A stretch of 64,000 bases of DNA from Daphnia pulex (Eukaryota > Arthropoda > Branchiopoda > Diplostraca > Daphniidae): assembly GCF_021134715.1 (NCBI RefSeq), contig NC_060019.1, positions 8,308,001-8,372,000 of the forward strand, read 5' to 3'. The position numbers and the translations under genes were made by a program. The first letter of the stretch is position 1, and each line of letters begins with the position of its first letter. Shown here in pieces: positions 58,023-64,000 of the stretch. The notes under the pieces were generated by a model. The model ran no database searches. It saw only the letters and a program-made list of their open reading frames with translations, and was not told the origin of the DNA.

Positions 58023-61000
58023 ACCCGACGGGCGAGCGTGATGCGATTCACGCACGTGAAATCAATCAAATGTGAAGCACCTGCTGATATCCCCTACGAC
58101 TAGAGAGACACGCGGTCGTGATCCGGCCGTCCGTCCGTCCGTGTGTGTGTGTGTGGGATATCCACTCGAGATAACAAACACCCCGGGAAACATTAAAACA
58201 AAAATGGAAGAAATACTGTAAGAAAGAAAAAAATATACGAAGTAAAGAGAAAGTGGTTTCAATCACGACACCCAAGTAGTGGGCCACTACTCGTTGGGAA
58301 ATGTCTTGTTGTGTTCTCTTCATTGAAAGAAGAAAAAAAAAATCAACATCCAACACGAAACGAATTACTTGAGTGAAGAGCGACAGGGCGAGATAGAAAA
58401 AGAAAAATCTGGCGTTTTTGAAAAATAAAAAATTTTTCAAAAGAAGAAAAAAGTTTTTCCTTATTTGGTTCGAAAATTTTCAGATTTTTTCATCTGTCTG
58501 GTTTGGTTCAATCTCTTTTTTTTCCGACATTGCCCCCACTATTTTTTCCTTTCATTTTTTTTTCAATTTCTTCTTCTTTTAAGTGCACGCGGTTGAATTT
58601 CACGGTTGCTTCCTGCCGAGGAGGGATCGGGTGTTTCGCCTGCTCGGCAAACGTGTTCTGTCGAGTCACATGGAGAGAAGAGACAGGAACAGAAAAAGAA
58701 GAAGAAGAAGGCCAATAAGCCAAAGAAGAAGAGAAAAACAGACTTTTTTCTTTTTCTTTTTTTCTTTTTGGCTTTTGACACGCACCGTGGCCCCAGTCGA
58801 CTGTCACCGATCGGTTTGACGGATTGCTCTGATAATTCCGCCCATGTCAGCAACACAACTGGGGGGAAGAAGAGACACACACAGGTCCGTTTTTGGGGGA
58901 CCTGATGTGCACCAAGGAGAGTCGGATGCCACCAAAGATGGAAACATCCGGCAGAAGCAGAAGAAGAATCCTCGACAACAATCAAAAGATTTCTATTCGA
59001 TTCATGAACGTAAATTGCTTCAATCAACGATCAAAAGGGCCTAACGGATTTACAGTAAAGAAGCGCCGAGCGTTGTCGAAAAATATCAAAATGGTTGTTT
59101 GGTCGTAAAAGAAACCTGGTTGGCATAGCCCCCGCGTGCCCAAACACAACAATAGACGGGCTAATAATCACCAGAAGTGGGTGTGTGATTGTCGTGTGTA
59201 GCCAACACACAACAACGACGCCAGTTTGCTACTTCTTCTCCCAGCGACTTAACGATCTCCGATTGTTTCCCTTCTTTGTCGTTTCATGCCAAGTCACCTG
59301 ACTTAACTGGTTACATTTGGAAAATCATATTTCTTTTTTCCAGTGAAATTTGTTGGGGGGAATTCTTCTTCTTCTTGTGGCAAGAAAGAAAGAAAAAAAA
59401 GGGGCCCCAACCCAAAAGGAAAAAAAAGTCGTGCTGTCATTGTGTGCGTGCCTGAGATAGTGGTGTGAGCGCGAGCGCTTGCTGGGCTAGTGGAGAATCC
59501 AATCAGACCAATTATCAGTCATGGAGCAGGCCCATTTTTGCCTCCGCTGCATACAGTAGGACAAACCCCCCCACCACCAAAAGAAAAAAACGGACGAGGG
59601 AGGAGATATACCTCCCTCATTTCGCCCGTCGCCGCATCCTCCTACACTCAGGGACAGAAAAAGGCTGATTGCTTATCCGATCCTATTTTTTTTCTTTCCT
59701 AGTAGAAACTAGTAGGGGGTTCTTCTTCTTCTTCTTCCCCCCCCCCAAAAAAAAAGTCACATTTCTTTTTTTCTCGGTACTATAGGCAATATGATGGATT
59801 AGGGTCTACAGAGAGATGTGTGGGGGATTGAGTGGGAGGAGGAGGTGGAAAAAAATAAAAAAAAGAAGAATCGGCTAATGCACTTTTTATCGATGCCGTA
59901 CATCTTTCGGTGCGGACTGTGCGCTCCCTCTCGTTTTATATTTCGTCGGACTCGACAGAAAAAAAAGAGTTTTGATGGATCAGTGACAGGATTTTTCCTC
60001 GTATTGTAAGGGGGTGGCAGAAGCGCGGGCCGACTAACAGGGCCAACATCTGAAATGAACCGTGAAGGTGGGGCTGAAACTTCTTTTTTATTTTTACAAA
60101 ACAACGCGCGCAAAATAAAAGAAATATAAAAAAAGGAAATCGAAAAATCTTTTGCCACTAGGGAAAACGACATCAAAAGAGTTTTAGACTTTGATTGTTC
60201 CTTATAGCCTTGGCTACTACTTGACTGGAAGAAGACTGTTCACGTTTTTGCATCCATGACTTGTCTACTTTCATGTCAACTTTATACCTTCCCTGATAAT
60301 ATGCCGGAGCTCTTTGTGTGTGTGTGTCGTACCCAGAGACTTTATAAGGCTACTACTTGCATCGATACATGAAAAAAGTCCAAAATTTCCTTATAAAAGA
60401 TGGAAACCCCGACGACGAAAATCCCTTATTCCGTCTAGGGCTTTTGACTTTTCCGTTTCCTGTGCGGCCGACCGATTTCTGTTGTCCCTCATCCGGACAG
60501 ATTGGCCTGGCTGGAATCTGTCAAATGATATTCAATGTCCTTTTTTTGATATTTCTCTTTATCTTTTTTTGCGTTGACGACAGAACGTCAACGCTGCCAA
60601 CAATGGACATCAATCCTTTCTACCAAGAAAATATCCACCTTTTTTTCCCTGGCCGAAACACACCCGTTTTTCTCTCTTCCGCTTTTCTCTTTCTCTCTCC
60701 TATTTTCATGAAATTCAATCAAGCTTCGAAAATTCGATATATCGAATGAGAAACGGATATAGTTCCCCCCTTTTCCCCTTGAGCAGCTGCACAAACCACC
60801 GACGAAAAAAAAAATTCCGTGTTGAAAGGTGTGTGTCCTGATGTAAACAGCAGAGCTCCTTTATAGATAGATATCCCATTAATTTATCGGATGAGTGACG
60901 ATAGGATTCTCCTTTCTTGTCTATGCAGATGAAGACAGACAAGACAGGGCCCGTCGTTTTATTTTTCAGCTTGATTGCACATTTATCGAGCGCGCGGTGT

Positions 61001-61532
61001 GTGTTTCTGAAAGGAGAAAGAGCGGCCGCCAGAGAAAAAAACACACCGAAAACAATGGCTTAAAAATAGATAGATGTATAGTAGACGTCTATTAAGAAAT
61101 AATACGCGGACAGACACATGTGCAGTTCTTATTTCTTCCCTTTGGAGGCTCGGTTGGCATTGTCTCTTTGATATCTAAAACCCCCCCTCTCCATCTCTCT
61201 CTCTCCTGGTTGGATTGGATTCAGTACAAAAGAAACGGCCCACTCCTTTCTATTTTATCAAATTGAGTTCGTTCGGTAGGTCCAAAAAGAAAAGCGGAGG
61301 ATAAAGAGCGGGGGGAAGGTTATTCCTAGTCCATTGTGAGCTTGCCCCCCAAGAATAGAATTAGCCAAGACACACAATGAGAAGAGGATCAACTAATACC
61401 AACTCTTTTTCATCGAGACTGCGGTGTATAAAATTCAATTCCTTCTCTTTCAAATAAAAATTTAGTTTTCAAAGAACTATCGTGAAAAAATAAAAGAAAA
61501 AGAAAAACGTTTGCCCGATCATTTCAATCTCG

Positions 61533-61556
61533 CATTCCCATTTCTACTTGGGAATG
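61533..61556. repeat. Short inverted repeat, 8-bp arms, 8-base loop
   Basis: CATTCCCA at 61533-61540 pairs with 61549-61556. Short enough to arise by chance in 64 kb; noted for completeness. Confidence 0.5.
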
Positions 61557-64000
61557 TTTCGTCTATACAACAGCACTAATGTAATAACTTTTTTTCCCCC
61601 CATGTTATCCGTGATGGCTTTTGGGGGATTTTTGATTTTTCCTATCCGTTGACGGAGATTAGACGACCAGATAAAAAGAAAAAAAAGTTAAAAGAAAAAA
61701 AGAAATATACGGTGAAGAGATGCTGGCCCCCCCGTGAGGATGACGATGAAATATCTACACAAATCAAGGGCGGTATTTTTCGTTGATTCCAATCTATTTG
61801 GGCTTGACGTTGTTGTTGTTGTGGCTGTTCTCTGTTCTGCTCCAAGGAGTTTTTTTTTCCCCTCATATTTTATTTTTCAATTAAAAAAAAATCAAAGAAA
61901 TTTTTCAATAAAGAAAAATAAAATGGGAAGAACGTGCATACCCAAAGGGCAAAGCAACAACAACAGACGCGGATGAACAACAACAACCAACAAGAAAAAA
62001 AAAATTCCGATATAATCGGAGACAAATAACCAATTCATTACAGACGGTGACGTCGGTCTATTTCGTAATCAAGTGGAACGTAAATAATTCCGTAATTGAT
62101 TCGACTACTATTTGCGAAGGGGCGATGAATCAATCCGCCCCTTAGGAGAAAAAACCACGAAAAAAGAAAAAAAAAGGGAAAATCATTTCTATAAAATTCA
62201 AGCGCATATTAAGGGAAAGGCGGAGTCTGAATGAGAAATGAATAAAAATCGATGATGATGGAAGAAAAAAGGGCCATATTATCAAGAACGGTTTAGACGG
62301 GCGAAGGAGGACTGAGCGCGCGGTTTCATGCACAATCGATCGACGTCTCACGAGTTTTTGAAGAAGAAGAATACAATATCAGTTGAAAAAAGAGAATAAA
62401 AGACTCGAGCTGCGGGAGTGAGTAGTGCTGCTGCCGTTTGGCTCTTTGAAGGGATACATCTCTCTCTCTCTTTCCCAAATTCTATATATGTCTCTTTTCT
62501 TCTTAAAGTTGGATGTGAGAAACACAACGAGTCGGTTCCGTTCTAAATTATCGATCGAACCAATAGAGAGAATGCGTTTGATGTCGACTTTTATACTCTC
62601 TCTCTCGCTCTCTCCATCTACCCTCCATCAAAAAAATAGATTTAAAAAAAAGTTTCAAATGCACTTCCGTTGCTTTTTTTCCTTTTCTGTGTACCCACCA
62701 AAGTCTGTCGTTCGACTCTTTCCATTTTCATCATCCGTTGATTTTATATAGAAACGTCAAATCAAGATGAACGAGCTCTTCTCACATCCAAAGTGGAAGA
62801 GGAGGGTGCACACCATATGTAACATCCCAGTCGCCTCTTTTTTTTTCAAAAAATATTTATTAGCGATACCAACTTTGAAAAAAAGAAACTTGTCGATAGA
62901 TCCCTGGTAAAATAGTAGGGTCGTCTGCCATTTTTTTTTTTAGCCTAGACATTGTACAGACGTCAGGAAGAGATTCCGGTCGGTTAAAAAGTCTTGGCTT
63001 CAAGTGCTTTATACTGTCTCTCTCTCTCGCACAGACTATATAAAAGAAGCTATACGTCATATCGGGGCTCTCTGTACACACGCAATGGGAGTGGAAAAAG
63101 GATGTCGAGCTCCCTATCCATATCCAGTACACTATCAGCTGATTTGCTGGCTGGCTCCTGGCGTCGTGTGCTATCCCCCCCACCCTTACTCGTTCGTGAC
63201 AGTTCGGTTAACGCATCAGAAAGAAAAGAAGAAAAGGGGAGGGTTATGCCGGTACGTTTAACAACCCCTCGTATTATATTCGGTTGAGCTTCAAGCCCAG
63301 TGAACATTTCACCCCCCCCTCCACCATGCAGCCAGTCTCCTCCCTACTAAAAGCAACGTCCCGATATTGTATCCAAATGAAATGGCGCGTGTTTAGTTGG
63401 GCGTCGTCACACATAGTCAGCACCGACCGCCGGCAGGCCCAGCAGCAGGAAAGGGTTGCGCGGAAAAAAAAGGAAAAAAAGGGGAAATTATTTACAAGCG
63501 CCGAAGAGTTTGGGAGAAAAGTTTGAAATGATACACTTCCCCCCTGCTGCTGCTGGTAGGATCGGGTTAAAAGCCGGGCGAACATGATGGAGGAGAACCC
63601 GTGGAAGCACTACATAATTATGATAATAAAACTTATGAAGGGGAAGAATGAGGAAAAAGGGCCGATAAAATGGCAACAACACAGAGCGGAAGAGAGTAGG
63701 AAGTGGTCGAAAATAAATGAAATTCTACCAACCGAAAAGGATACTGTCGGACTTAACGGTAAGAGAGAGCGCGCAAGGCCAGATTATATGGTCTAGTATA
63801 GTGTAGTGCTGCTACTACTATAGACGCCGTAGTAGACTGTGTGTGCTGGATGCGATAAATCAGTCATTCCGGGGCTCATTAGTTATTCAAACGGCCGAGA
63901 GGCAAAAGCGGAAGCGGAGCAAAAGGAACGGCAGAACAAAAGTTCCGTCATATAGACCCTCTCTCGTCGTGTGTGTGTGTCTATACCAGGGTAAATACGT

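Larger units (their letters stand above)
53458..64000 (-). other. Non-coding 5' territory of teneurin (intron or 5' UTR introns)
   Basis: A T-rich tract followed by cccatcag stands directly before 53457, so the first coding exon has a real splice acceptor and at least one more 5' exon lies upstream. The 10.5 kb that follow to the window edge have the same simple-sequence texture as the long intron and show no domain-bearing frame on either strand. I could not place the upstream exon or the transcription start. A CA repeat (54972-55019), a GA repeat (58002-58022) and two hairpins (57169-57229, 61533-61556) are listed separately. Confidence 0.65.

Noticed and set aside
1..64000. CRISPR arrays, operons, rRNA and tRNA genes
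   Set aside because: The window is spliced eukaryotic DNA. I looked for regular direct repeats with spacers and for tRNA A/B-box patterns with a clover-leaf and found none that hold up.

Overview
This window looks like nuclear DNA of an arthropod, most likely a crustacean close to Daphnia. The evidence is compact multi-exon genes with introns mostly of about 55-80 bases, a Rebers-Riddiford cuticle protein gene, arthropod-style TATA plus TCAGT initiator elements, and a large teneurin gene. The species call is inference. Seven protein genes could be followed exon by exon with consistent splice phases.

Layout, left to right: (1) 825-3583, minus strand: an 11-exon spinster-like MFS transporter of 558 aa. 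(2) 6006-6659, 7535-8146 and 8849-10118, minus strand: three tandem Ly6/uPAR (LU, three-finger) genes with a common four-exon, phase-1 architecture; two have GPI-type tails. (3) 12385-13887, plus strand: a cuticle protein with an RR-type domain and a long degenerate VR..P..SY repeat tail, behind a clear TATA/Inr promoter. (4) 13998-14966, minus strand: possible unresolved gene pieces. (5) 16287-17202, minus strand: a Mu-class glutathione S-transferase of 214 aa. (6) 17849-21494, minus strand: the exocyst subunit Sec3/EXOC1 of 894 aa in 15 exons. (7) 22842-53449, minus strand: a teneurin of about 3500 aa in 14 coding exons, with a 16.5 kb intron splitting its cytoplasmic domain. The sequence from 53458 to 64000 is non-coding 5' territory of that gene.

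The genes do not form a pathway. LU proteins, the MFS carrier and teneurin act at or in membranes, Sec3 tethers secretory vesicles to the plasma membrane, GST detoxifies electrophiles, and the cuticle protein is extracellular matrix. The most unusual items are the teneurin ectodomain, which carries about 680 residues of low-complexity mucin-like sequence and two furin-type motifs between the membrane and the EGF repeats; its basic C-terminal extension; the LU array; and several strong inverted repeats in non-coding DNA, including a pre-miRNA-like hairpin upstream of the first teneurin coding exon. I did not find clear evidence for a wholly new biological system.
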